Source: Betaproteobacteria bacterium
Lineage (GTDB): Bacteria > Pseudomonadota > Gammaproteobacteria > Burkholderiales > Burkholderiaceae_C
Length of the DNA stretch: 44,178 nucleotides
Direction of reading: 5' to 3'
NCBI GenBank assembly: GCA_010030205.1
Contig: RGQD01000004.1
Span: forward strand, 1-44,178
The translations under genes and the position numbers were made by a program. The notes under the pieces were generated by a model. The model worked only from the letters and a program-made list of their open reading frames with translations, ran no database searches and had not been told where the DNA came from. Every line of letters begins with the position of its first letter. The stretch's first letter is position 1. This document shows positions 28,884 to 37,204 of the stretch, one piece after another.

Positions 28884-29723
28884 TCAACAGGGTTTTGCCG
28901 GCGTGCCGTCTGAGCCGGTCGAGCCGCAGGTGAGTGCGCCTTCGAGCACTACACTGCCCATTTCGGCGCCCGTCAGGTCGGCGTTGCGCAGGTCGGCGCT
29001 CGACAGATTGACGCCGGTGAGGTCGGCGCCACGCAGGTTGGCGCCCGTCAGCACCGCACCGGACATGTTGGCGTAACGCAGCCGGGCGCCCGACAGGTCG
29101 GCGCCCACCATCTGCGCTTTGCGAAAATTGCTGTTGTGCAGCCAGGCCAAACTCAGCACCGCCGCGCCGAGGTTGGCATCGACGAACTGCGCGCCGTGCA
29201 TGCGGGCTGACTTCAGGTTCGCCCGCCGCAGGTCTGCACTCATGAAAGTGGCTTTTTCGGCGAAGGCGTTGACAAAGCTGGCCGACTGCAGGTCGGCCGT
29301 CGTCATGTCGACGTCGCTGAGGTCGGTCGAGTCGAAGTTGGTGCCGCGCGCCACCACCTGCGCCAGCGAAGCACCGATCAGCGTGGCGCCGAGAAAGTTG
29401 GCCGCCGTCAAGGTGGCGCGGTCAAGCCTGGCCTGGCTCAGGTCGGCGCGCTCGAGGTTGGCCATCTGCAGGTTCGAGCTCTCGAGCTGAGCACCGACCA
29501 GTCGCGCACTCATCAGGTTGATGTTGAACATGTAGGCGCCGCGCAAGTTGATGCGGGTGAGGTCCGCCTGGATCGCCGTCTCGTAGCGCAGGTCGCAGCG
29601 GAAGCAACTACGGCCGCTCAAAAGCCGCTTGGCTTCGTCCGGGTCACCGGCCTGCGCCGCGCCACAAAGTGCTGCCAAGGCCAGCAACCATGCGCCTCGA
29701 ATAGGGCTTGCATGCAGGTTCAT
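28884..29723 (-). CDS. Secreted pentapeptide-repeat protein
   Basis: A 279-residue exported protein. The signal peptide ends ...ALCGAAQA and the mature chain starts GDPDEAKRLL. From about residue 48 to 262 it is a long run of A(D/N)LXX pentapeptides (ADLTRINLRGAYMFNINLMS, ANLRGADLTGVNLSSADL), predicting a right-handed quadrilateral beta-helix of around ten coils. Cys pairs flank the helix: SCFRC before it, and TCGS plus a C-terminal KPC after it, possibly disulfide caps. Most pentapeptide proteins are cytoplasmic, so a secreted one is less usual. It is the third gene of the TAXI-secretin operon, 9 bp after the secretin stop, with a TGAGG ribosome-binding site. Confidence 0.85.
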   Translation of the reverse strand: MNLHASPIRGAWLLALAALCGAAQAGDPDEAKRLLSGRSCFRCDLRYETAIQADLTRINLRGAYMFNINLMSARLVGAQLESSNLQMANLERADLSQARLDRATLTAANFLGATLIGASLAQVVARGTNFDSTDLSDVDMTTADLQSASFVNAFAEKATFMSADLRRANLKSARMHGAQFVDANLGAAVLSLAWLHNSNFRKAQMVGADLSGARLRYANMSGAVLTGANLRGADLTGVNLSSADLRNADLTGAEMGSVVLEGALTCGSTGSDGTPAKPC

Positions 29724-29732
29724 CGAATGGCC

Positions 29733-31922
29733 TCAGTAGTACAGAAAGCTCAAGGCTTGACGCAGGCGCTCGGACGTGGTTTCCATCCGGTCCCAGCGCT
29801 CCAGCGTGACATCGCCGGTGCGGAACTCGCGGTACAGGTCGGCGTAGTTCAGGTGGTGGAAGACCGAGGCCAGGTTCGGGTAAGGCTTGAACCAGTCGCT
29901 GTAGCGCGCGCGCAGCACATCGAGGCCGGGCGAGATGCCGCCGTCCTTGGCGCTGTCCTTGGCGATCGCCGATTGAGCCTCCTCGGACAACCAGGTGTAG
30001 CTCGCCGGCCGCGGCGTGATCAGGATCAGCACCGAGCGCTGGTAGTCGGTCTTGGTCTGTTGCGAGAACAGGTATTGCAGCCCGGGCACGTCCTGCAGCA
30101 CGGGAACACCGTCGCGGTTGGTGGTCGACTCCTTCTCGCTCAAGCCGCCCAGCACCAAGGTGTCGCCCATGCGCATCACGACATTGGCGTTGGCCAGGAT
30201 CTCCGAGATCTCCAGCTTGTAGGTGAAGCCGATGTTGGCGCTCGGCGGCTTGAGAAAGGTTCGCGAGGCATCGATCGACAGCCTGACCATGCCGTTGGCC
30301 ATGATCTGAGGCAGCACCGTGAGCTTGACGCCGTAGCGCTTCTCGAGCGACACCGCGCTGCCGCCTGACACACCGCCGTTGGACACCACCGCCGCATTCA
30401 GGCTGGTGCCCGAGAAGAACTCTGAGCGCATGCCCTCAACAGCAGCCAGCGTGGGCCTGGCCAGCACCTCGTTCAAGCTGGTGTTGGCATTGGCCAGGTT
30501 GAGCGAGTAAGCCAGCGCCGGCACGGTGATCGCTCTGGCCAGGATGGTCGACCCGCTCGCGCCAGAGGTTTCGCTAAAGACCTTACTGAAAGCCGCCGAG
30601 CTGACCGAGCCAAACTGCAACTGCAGCGCGCTGAGCAGGTTGACGCCCTTGGAGGTCGAAATCGAATCCTCGGTGCGCACCATCACGACGTCGACCAACA
30701 CCATCCGGCTGTCGCCTGTGCTGGGGGCTGTGGCGGCCACCGCCACAGGCGGCTGGGGCCCGCCCATCGGCTGCTGCTGCGGCTGGCCCTGGGTCTTGAT
30801 CATGCCCGCCGCGAGCTCGTCGCCGATCTCGCCTTGGGACTTGAAGAACGACTGCCACTGCGACAGGCGACGGCCTGCTTGCTGGGCCTCGGCAGGGTTC
30901 TTGGCCAGGCCCTCATAAGCCAGCCGCGCCGACTCGGCTTTGTCAAATTCGCCGCAGGCCGCGTAGACCGAGACGCTGGTGCGCAGAAAGCTCGGGCGCG
31001 ATCCGCCGACATCGGTCATGCCACCCAACTGGTCGGCCATCGCACAGGCTGTCCGGGCGTCTCCCGCCAAGTAGGACGCGGCCAGCATACGGGCCAGCAC
31101 CACCGGATCGTCCGGACGCTGCAGCAGCACCTCGGCGAAAGCGCTCTGGGCCTTGCGGTAGAGCTTTTGCTCGAGCAAGGCCAAGCCCAGGAACTCGTGC
31201 GCGATCCAGTTGCTGGGCTCGAAACGCACCGCCTGCTGGTAGCCCTCGAGCGCCAGTTCGGTCTTCTCGGTGTCGCCTTGGCGGGCTTGCAGGTGGTAGA
31301 TGAAACCGTTGAAGAAGTGCAGGTAGGAGTTGCTCGCGTCGAGCTGCAGCGCTTCGTTGATCGCCTTGCTGGCCTTGCCCAGATCGAGTTCGGCGGCAAA
31401 TCCCAGCGCTGCGGTGGCGCGCGCCAAGGCCTCGGTGTCTGCGCCTTTGCCGGGTATGGCGCGCAGCGCTGCGACGATTTGCAGCAAGGACTGTCGCGGC
31501 GGCAGGTCGGCGGCAGCGAGCCCAGCGCCTGGCGCGATGGCCGCAGGCCTGGCCGGCGCGGCCTGGCTTGACACCGTCTTGAAGCCAGGCCGCAGCACGG
31601 GCTGCGCGCTCAATGGCGCGATCATCCCCGCGACCGTCGGCGCGGTCATCGGCGCGATCGTCGGCGCGATCGTCGGCGCGATCACTGGCGCGCTCAACGA
31701 CACATTTAGCAGCGAGCTCGGCGACGCCTCGGGTCTTTCCGACGACGGCGCGATCCGCATGCCGCCGAGGTCGTCGGTGGCCAGCGCTGCGGCCTGACCG
31801 GTGCTCATCGCGGCTTGTTGCAGCAGGCTAGAGGGCTGTTGCGCGCCCCCTGAAGCGCAGGCCAGCAGGCCGGCCAGCGCCAGCGGCGTCAGCCTGACGC
31901 CAAACCCTCGGCGCGCGCTCAC
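29733..31922 (-). CDS. TPR/secretin-domain outer-membrane protein
   Basis: A 729-residue exported protein. The N-terminus has a signal peptide with a lipobox-like LLAC (residues 18-21), so it could be a lipoprotein. Next comes a low-complexity Ala/Pro/Ile segment (IAPTIAPTIAPMTAPT), then about 140-330 with TPR-like helices (ASKAINEALQLDASNSYLHF; LALLEQKLYRKAQSAFAEVL). From about 405 it enters a secretin-type region (MVLVDVVMVRTEDSISTSKG, GVKLTVLPQIMANGMVRLSI). It ends with the diagnostic C-terminal motif VPVLQDVPGLQYLF near 606-619 and VLILITPRP. Canonical N0/N1 secretin domains are not recognisable. The GTG start overlaps the TAXI gene stop (GTGA). No type II or type IV pilus partners lie nearby, so its system is unknown. 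Confidence 0.82.
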   Translation of the reverse strand: MSARRGFGVRLTPLALAGLLACASGGAQQPSSLLQQAAMSTGQAAALATDDLGGMRIAPSSERPEASPSSLLNVSLSAPVIAPTIAPTIAPMTAPTVAGMIAPLSAQPVLRPGFKTVSSQAAPARPAAIAPGAGLAAADLPPRQSLLQIVAALRAIPGKGADTEALARATAALGFAAELDLGKASKAINEALQLDASNSYLHFFNGFIYHLQARQGDTEKTELALEGYQQAVRFEPSNWIAHEFLGLALLEQKLYRKAQSAFAEVLLQRPDDPVVLARMLAASYLAGDARTACAMADQLGGMTDVGGSRPSFLRTSVSVYAACGEFDKAESARLAYEGLAKNPAEAQQAGRRLSQWQSFFKSQGEIGDELAAGMIKTQGQPQQQPMGGPQPPVAVAATAPSTGDSRMVLVDVVMVRTEDSISTSKGVNLLSALQLQFGSVSSAAFSKVFSETSGASGSTILARAITVPALAYSLNLANANTSLNEVLARPTLAAVEGMRSEFFSGTSLNAAVVSNGGVSGGSAVSLEKRYGVKLTVLPQIMANGMVRLSIDASRTFLKPPSANIGFTYKLEISEILANANVVMRMGDTLVLGGLSEKESTTNRDGVPVLQDVPGLQYLFSQQTKTDYQRSVLILITPRPASYTWLSEEAQSAIAKDSAKDGGISPGLDVLRARYSDWFKPYPNLASVFHHLNYADLYREFRTGDVTLERWDRMETTSERLRQALSFLYY
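31633..31692 (-). repeat. 12-bp tandem repeats inside the TPR/secretin gene
   Basis: Five imperfect 12-bp units ending in GGCGCG, including two identical ATCGTCGGCGCG units at 31657-31680, encode the IAP(T) repeats in the N-terminal linker. The unit keeps the frame, so repeat number could vary linker length. Confidence 0.7.
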
Positions 31923-32920
31923 CGAGCACCCCTGCTGATGCCTTGCAGCGCTCGAAGCGCGCCCGGGTGCAGCGGCGCAGGCAGCGACGCGGCATCGGTC
32001 TGCTCCATGCGCACCATGCTGCTGAGCAACACCTGACTGCCCTTGAGATCGTCGTACTGCCGTTTCAGGGTCGTGGTCAGCCGAAAGATTGACTCTTCAT
32101 CGACCGCGGCGTTGGTGAACAGCACGTTGCGCATGCCCAAGGTGGTCACGGCTTTGTCCTGTACTGCATAAGTGTTGGCCGCAATCGACATCGGCGACAG
32201 CAGCTTGTTGGCGGCCTGCATCTTGGCCTGTACCGGCGCGGGGATGTCGATGAACACGCCGCCGCAAGCGCGCAGCTTTTCGAACAACGCGGAAGGATGC
32301 GCCACCGCCTCGACCACGGCGTCAACCTTGCGGTCGCAAAATGCCCGCTCGAACTCGCTGGTGGGCAAGTTGGCGGCGCTGGCAAAGTCTTCCTTGCGCA
32401 AGTCCAGCGCGCGCAGCAGCGCCGCGGTGATCGTGAACATGCCCGAACCGGGGTTGCCCAGGTTGAAGTTCTTGCCGGCAATCTGCCCCAGTTCGGTGAT
32501 GCCGGAATCCCGGTGCACCATCACCGCGATCGGCGAGTCGTGCAGCAGCGCAACAACGCGCAGCGACCGGCCAAGCGCCTGCTTGTGGTCGGCATAAAGC
32601 TTCGAGACCAGGTCTTCCTGCGCCACGCCAAGCTGTATCGAGCCGTTGGCCACCGCATACAGGTTGAAGATCGAGCCGGCGGTGCCCACAGGAACACAGC
32701 GCACCAGCGAGGCCCGACGGTCTTCGTTGATGGCTTCGCAAACAGATTCGCCGATCGGGCGGAACGCGCCGCCGACGGGCCCAGTGCCCATCATCAGAAA
32801 CTTGTCGCCGAACTCGGCCTGAGGCGCTGCCAGCGCCGAGCCGACAGCCAACCACAGCGCGCACAGCAGGCCGGCACGGCGTCGACGGACTTTGGGGCTG
32901 AAATCAGAAGACTTGAACAC
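31919..32920 (-). CDS. TAXI family TRAP-type solute-binding protein
   Basis: A 333-residue periplasmic protein of the TAXI (TRAP-associated extracytoplasmic immunogenic) family. A basic N-terminus and signal peptide end at ...GSALA before APQAEFG. Family landmarks are MMGTGPVGGAFRPIGESVCE, VRCVPVGTAGSIFNLYAVAN and a GVAQED segment, followed by LRVVALLHDSPIAVMV and GNPGSGMFTITAALLRA. TAXI proteins normally deliver substrates to a fused TRAP permease, but no TRAP membrane gene is present. Instead it is the first gene of an operon with a secretin-like protein (4-bp overlap) and a pentapeptide-repeat protein. It may act as a periplasmic sensor or ligand-capture subunit of that system. Confidence 0.88.
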   Translation of the reverse strand: MFKSSDFSPKVRRRRAGLLCALWLAVGSALAAPQAEFGDKFLMMGTGPVGGAFRPIGESVCEAINEDRRASLVRCVPVGTAGSIFNLYAVANGSIQLGVAQEDLVSKLYADHKQALGRSLRVVALLHDSPIAVMVHRDSGITELGQIAGKNFNLGNPGSGMFTITAALLRALDLRKEDFASAANLPTSEFERAFCDRKVDAVVEAVAHPSALFEKLRACGGVFIDIPAPVQAKMQAANKLLSPMSIAANTYAVQDKAVTTLGMRNVLFTNAAVDEESIFRLTTTLKRQYDDLKGSQVLLSSMVRMEQTDAASLPAPLHPGALRALQGISRGAR

Positions 32921-33305
32921 GGTGGGCTTTCATGATGGATCCGCCCCGCACCTGGCCTGATTCGCCGTTGTGCGCCTGGGCGGCGGGACTCTTCGACAAG
33001 CCATGGAGCACTGACTTGCACCGCGAGACCTTCGAGCAAATTTCCATCTCGGCAACGTGGCCGAGGCAAGCAACTACTACTGCACAGCTGTCCGCGCCGA
33101 TTGTCGCTGAGAACGCAGCATAAATACTCTCGCTCCGACAAGTTGAAACATTTCAATCATTTTAGCCAGCATACGCTAAAAATATGCGTTGCTTCGCGGC
33201 GAGCGCGCAAGTGGCTGAGTCCGCTGCGTGGTTTGCCCGTCAAACTCCTGGCGAACCGGCATGCCAGTCGGCAACCCATCCGGCGATCAGGCGTCGCCCG
33301 GCAAG
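32921..33305. promoter_or_regulatory. Spacer upstream of the TAXI operon with a 14-bp inverted repeat
   Basis: No gene is evident in this 385-bp gap. It contains TTGAAA-CA-TTTCAA, a perfect palindrome at 33143-33156, about 225 bp upstream of the TAXI start. A looser GCATACG...TATGC inverted repeat lies just beyond it in a short AT-rich block (33121-33190). These are candidate binding sites for the adjacent response regulator. Confidence 0.5.
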
Positions 33306-34058
33306 CTAGTCGTCGTCGCGATCGGCAGACCGAACCAGTTCAGGCGGTGCCACGCCCAAGCAGGCCAGCGCAAATGTGAGCCGGTAGCCGCGCCCCCGCA
33401 AGACCTGGATATCCAGCGGACTCGAACCTTGCATGCGAAGCTTGGACCGCAAGCGGCTGATCAAGACTTCGAGACGGCTTTTGCAGGATTTTTCATCCGA
33501 GATGTCCTGATTGAACAGCGACATCAGTTCCAGGTGATCGAGGTGTCTGCCCGAAATCGCCATCGCATACAGCAGGCTGACTTCAGCTTCGGTCAGCCTG
33601 ATCGTCTGGCCGTGCGACGACACCATCATGAATTTCGAACTGTCCAGCGACCAACGCGCCTCTTCGCCGGCATCGCCCTTGTAGCGCCGGTGCAGGTTAC
33701 GGATCACGGCCAGGAGTTCAACCGGTCGGGTTGGTTTGGTCAGGTAGATGTCAGCCCCTGCCTCGTAGCCTTGCGCCCGGTCCACGCCGTTGACCCGTCC
33801 GGTCAACATCACGATCCTGATCTCTGGAAAGGCAACCCGGATTCGCGCCGCGATGCTGATCCCGTCCTCAAAGGGGAGGTTCAAATCGAGGATCAGCACA
33901 TGCGGCTGGTCGACCTTCAGACGCTCGTTCAACTCTGCACCGTCGCCCACACCATGGGCGGTCAGACCTTCCTGACACAACAGGTTCACCAGTTCTTCGC
34001 GCAAGCGCTCGTTGTCCTCGACAAGAAGCACTTTGATCGAATTGCTCAAGTTCGTCAT
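33306..34058 (-). CDS. OmpR-type response regulator
   Basis: A 250-residue two-component response regulator. The receiver domain has the acidic pair in VLLVEDNERLR, phospho-acceptor Asp58 in VLILDLNLP, Thr86 in IVMLTGR and Lys108 in LTKPT. The C-terminal winged helix (about 140-230) ends with the LRGRGYRLTF wing hairpin typical of the OmpR/PhoB effector. A 20-residue charged tail follows. It lies between the sensor kinase gene (278 bp upstream, same strand, no gene in the gap) and the TAXI-secretin operon (385 bp downstream, same strand). It therefore probably pairs with that kinase and may control the operon (inference). Confidence 0.92.
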   Translation of the reverse strand: MTNLSNSIKVLLVEDNERLREELVNLLCQEGLTAHGVGDGAELNERLKVDQPHVLILDLNLPFEDGISIAARIRVAFPEIRIVMLTGRVNGVDRAQGYEAGADIYLTKPTRPVELLAVIRNLHRRYKGDAGEEARWSLDSSKFMMVSSHGQTIRLTEAEVSLLYAMAISGRHLDHLELMSLFNQDISDEKSCKSRLEVLISRLRSKLRMQGSSPLDIQVLRGRGYRLTFALACLGVAPPELVRSADRDDD

Positions 34059-34336
34059 TCTTATGGGTTGACATTCAATCGAAACAGGCCATCGTCACGG
34101 TGACCCACGCTGCGCTGTGCTTGGGCCAGGGCAGCAATTTGGTGCGCTGCGGCTGTCACCCGGCATGCCGGTGCGCACCATCCTCGGCGGCCAGCAGCAT
34201 CAGCCGTGGCAGCGCAGCAGTACGCGTCGGCCGCAGGGCTCATCAGTGAATATTCCAACAACATCGACCCGATGCTAGCCGGCTCAAGGGGTCTAAACTT
34301 GCGTGACCTTGCAGGCTCGCCATCAAGCGCCTGCGG

Positions 34337-36184
34337 TCAATCGCCTTGGCCGACTTCGAACGAGAATTCGATCGCCTCAGCGTCGACTTGCACCTCGATC
34401 GCCGACCCCAGCTTCAGTGCCAGGTTCTGCGACAGCCACAGCCCCAGTCCTACCCCCGGCTGCCTCTTGGCACCCTCGGTGCGGTAATAGCGCGAGAACA
34501 ATTCGTCCGCATCTGGCCGACCCGCGTCACCGAGATCGTTGCGCACCTTGAACAATACCGCGCCGGACTGGCCAGGCTGCCGCAGCGCGTGCAACTCGAT
34601 CTTCGAGCCCTCGTACGAGTATTTGACGGCGTTCGTCAGCAGGTTGGTCAGGATGATCCTGAGAAATTGAAAGTCCGAAATCAGAAAATCGCTGCCGTCG
34701 TCATGGACCTCGATTCGGTCGGCATCGACCGAGCTCAACACATCCTTGAACAGGTATTTGATGCTGAGCCGCGCCGCTTTCGGGATCATGTTGCGATCGG
34801 CATCGTCTTCGATTTCAACACAGCGCTCGAGCACGTAATTCATGTCGTCGACGGACTTCTGGATGTGCAGCAAGCGCTTTGCGTCAGAGGGCGCGCCCGA
34901 GAGACTTGGCATCAAGGAGTCGGCGGCGATCTGGATGATCGACAGCGGCGTTTTCAATTCGTGCGTCAACATCGCCAGAAAATAGGATTGAATCTTGCGC
35001 CGCTGCGCTTCGACGTCGGCCAGCACCAGTGCGTCGTTCTTGAGCTTGAGCGCAGCCGCCATCTCGATCTTGCGTTCATGCTCCGAGACCATGAACAACC
35101 AGCCCATGAAGATCGGGATCAACAGCGCCCGCAGCACGAAGAAATCAATCTCGCGCAGCAAGGTCAGATGTGCTGCCAAGTTGCCCATGAACACCTGCAA
35201 CACAATCGCCGCACAGATGCTGGCGAATGCCCCCATCAGCAGCAGGCTCAACAGGTTCCTGAGCCGGTTCAAGAAGTAGCACGCCAGGAATATTTGAGCC
35301 AGAAATGTATAGCTCACTCCGGTGAGCATGCCGAACACCAGCAAGCGCCTGGACCCGGCCACCAGATAGGCTGACAGCAGCACTGCAAAGAAAACCGCGA
35401 AGAACTTGCAAACATTGACAAACAGCGCGCCGGCCTTGAACCGGATTGCGCAGACCAGCATGACCGCGCTGGAGGTGCAGACCGTGAACATGTTCCAGAC
35501 CCGAGGCAATTGCTTGTTGAACTCGGCGCTCGCCGACAGGCGCAAGGACAGGATGTCGGTGTGCAGGTAAAACTGAAACAGGATGATCAACAGGTGCAGG
35601 CCGAACACCAAAAATACCGGCTCCTTGTTCTGAACCCAGATCCAGATCGAAAAGATGAAAGCGGTCAATATAAAGACCGTCAGCCCGCCTTCCAGGCGTG
35701 TCTGGGTCCGGTCAAAATAGCTTGAATAGGTCTCGCTGAAGACCTGCGGCATGATCATCATCAAGCCTGCCGACTTGATCTGCAAATACAGGCTGTGGCG
35801 ACCCGCCGGCAAGCTCAGGATGGTTCTGGCTTGCGCTGATCTTTCAACCAGGCTGATAGGCCCGACCAGTCTCGCGCCGAGGTCGGAATAGACATACAAC
35901 TGGACCTTGTCGATGGTGGTCGGTGTCAGCCGCAATTCGGCCGCATCCAGGGCCTTTGCGAGGTCTAGCGTCAGCTTGACCCAGATGACCGAATCAGTGA
36001 AACCTTTGTTCAACAACAAGCCCATGGGCTGAAACTCGGCCGACCGGACCTGCTCGAAACTCAGCGCGCCGCGTTCGTCTTCAAGATAGCTGCGTTGGCG
36101 CACCAGATCCTGCGCCAGCACCGGCGCGGCCTGGGCTGCCAGAAAGATAAACCAACCCAACCACTTGAAAAGCCGCTTGCTCAT
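34337..36184 (-). CDS. 7TMR-DISM sensor histidine kinase
   Basis: A 615-residue membrane sensor kinase. The signal sequence ends ...APVLA before QDLVRQRSYLEDERG. The periplasmic 7TMR-DISMED2-like beta domain (about 30-170) contains LLLNKGFTDSVIWVKLTLD and LPAGRHSLYLQIKSAG. Seven transmembrane helices follow (about 175-375). A HisKA domain has phospho-acceptor His408 in LTHELKTPLSIIQ. The HATPase domain has the N-box NLLTNAVKYS near 514 and the G-box GVGLGLWLS near 577. DISMED2 domains are thought to bind carbohydrate-like ligands. It is likely the partner of the response regulator downstream. The start is the ATG at 36184 (MSKRLFKWLGW). Confidence 0.92.
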   Translation of the reverse strand: MSKRLFKWLGWFIFLAAQAAPVLAQDLVRQRSYLEDERGALSFEQVRSAEFQPMGLLLNKGFTDSVIWVKLTLDLAKALDAAELRLTPTTIDKVQLYVYSDLGARLVGPISLVERSAQARTILSLPAGRHSLYLQIKSAGLMMIMPQVFSETYSSYFDRTQTRLEGGLTVFILTAFIFSIWIWVQNKEPVFLVFGLHLLIILFQFYLHTDILSLRLSASAEFNKQLPRVWNMFTVCTSSAVMLVCAIRFKAGALFVNVCKFFAVFFAVLLSAYLVAGSRRLLVFGMLTGVSYTFLAQIFLACYFLNRLRNLLSLLLMGAFASICAAIVLQVFMGNLAAHLTLLREIDFFVLRALLIPIFMGWLFMVSEHERKIEMAAALKLKNDALVLADVEAQRRKIQSYFLAMLTHELKTPLSIIQIAADSLMPSLSGAPSDAKRLLHIQKSVDDMNYVLERCVEIEDDADRNMIPKAARLSIKYLFKDVLSSVDADRIEVHDDGSDFLISDFQFLRIILTNLLTNAVKYSYEGSKIELHALRQPGQSGAVLFKVRNDLGDAGRPDADELFSRYYRTEGAKRQPGVGLGLWLSQNLALKLGSAIEVQVDAEAIEFSFEVGQGD

Positions 36185-36383
36185 TGGAAGATTGTAGGAT
36201 GCGGCAAACACGAAAAACTCGGTAACTCAGGGCGCGTCGACGCCCAAAGCGGGCTCGACGCGGGCTCGACCCGGTCGGCCTGGTCGGGCTGACCACGCGC
36301 TCGCCAAAACCTGGACCAGCACCGGCGACGAGCGATCGTCGGCATGACTATTGCTTTTTCGGATTGCGCAACATGCCCCGCCA

Positions 36384-36413
36384 CCCATGCCCATGCCCAT
36401 GCTCATGCCCATG
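36384..36413 (+). repeat. CCCATG hexamer microsatellite
   Basis: Five consecutive hexamers, four CCCATG and one CTCATG, lie between the divergent sensor-kinase and DUF1028 genes. In the frame that continues into DUF1028 they read as alternating His-Ala, giving THAHAHAHAHDH. Whether this is translated depends on which DUF1028 start is used. Confidence 0.7.
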
Positions 36414-36481
36414 ACCACCGCCCGCCCCAGCCGCCCGCCCGGCAATGGGCTGCTGATGCACCAGCAGCTTTACAACCCGCG

Positions 36482-37204
36482 ATGACCTGGTCCATCCTGG
36501 CGCGCGACGCCCAAGGCCGCTTCGGCCTGGCAATCGCCAGCCGGTTCTTCGCCGTCGGTGCGCTCTGCCTGCACAGCCAGCGCAGCGTGGGCGCGCTGGC
36601 CACCCAAGCGCTGATGAACCCGCTGTACGGTCGGGCCGGCCTGGCGCTGCTGGCGGCAGGTCACTCGGCGGCCGAGGTCGTGGCCGCGCTGGCAGCGGGC
36701 GATGCGGGACGCGAGCACCGGCAGCTCCATGTGCTGGCTGGCGTCGGTGCGGGTGCAGCCCACACCGGCACAGCCTGCATAGACTGGTGCGGCCACCAGC
36801 TGTTCGACGATTTCAGCGTCGCCGGCAACATGCTGGCCGGCCCGCAGGTACTGGCCGCCACGGCCGACGCCTATCTGTCTACCGCCGGCCTGCCACTGGC
36901 CGAGCGCTTGTTGGCAGCAATGGCCGCGGGCGAAGCCGCTGGCGGCGACAAGCGCGGCAAACAGGCGGCCGCGCTGCGCATCCAGGCCGACGAGGACTAT
37001 CTGCAACTCGACCTGCGGGTCGACGACCATGCCGATCCGATCACCGAGCTGCAGCGGCTCTACCAGGTCAGCCTGCAGCGCAGCCAGCCCTTCACGGCCT
37101 GCCTGGCCGGCCGCCATGACCCGGTGGGGCTGATCGACCGCGACCAGATCGAAGCCCGCATCGCAAGCTGGCAGATTGACGCACCGGTTCAAACCCAGCG
37201 ATGA
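36482..37204 (+). CDS. DUF1028 family (Ntn-hydrolase-like) protein
   Basis: A 240-residue protein of the DUF1028 family. The N-terminus [20 protein letters not shown], the following [20 protein letters not shown], and [21 protein letters not shown] are family-typical. [21 protein letters not shown] and [16 protein letters not shown] follow in the middle. The fold is thought to be Ntn-hydrolase-like, and the activity is uncharacterised. It is first in an operon with peptide-type ABC transporter genes (4-bp overlap with the next) and a gamma-glutamyltransferase, so peptide or amide hydrolysis is a reasonable guess. An in-frame ATG at 36344 would add a 46-residue His-rich leader; neither start has a clear ribosome-binding site. 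Confidence 0.85.
   Translation: MTWSILARDAQGRFGLAIASRFFAVGALCLHSQRSVGALATQALMNPLYGRAGLALLAAGHSAAEVVAALAAGDAGREHRQLHVLAGVGAGAAHTGTACIDWCGHQLFDDFSVAGNMLAGPQVLAATADAYLSTAGLPLAERLLAAMAAGEAAGGDKRGKQAAALRIQADEDYLQLDLRVDDHADPITELQRLYQVSLQRSQPFTACLAGRHDPVGLIDRDQIEARIASWQIDAPVQTQR

Noticed and set aside
34059-34336. Possible small gene between response regulator and kinase
   Set aside because: Short frames exist on both strands but none has a ribosome-binding site or recognisable motif; the gap is left as non-coding.
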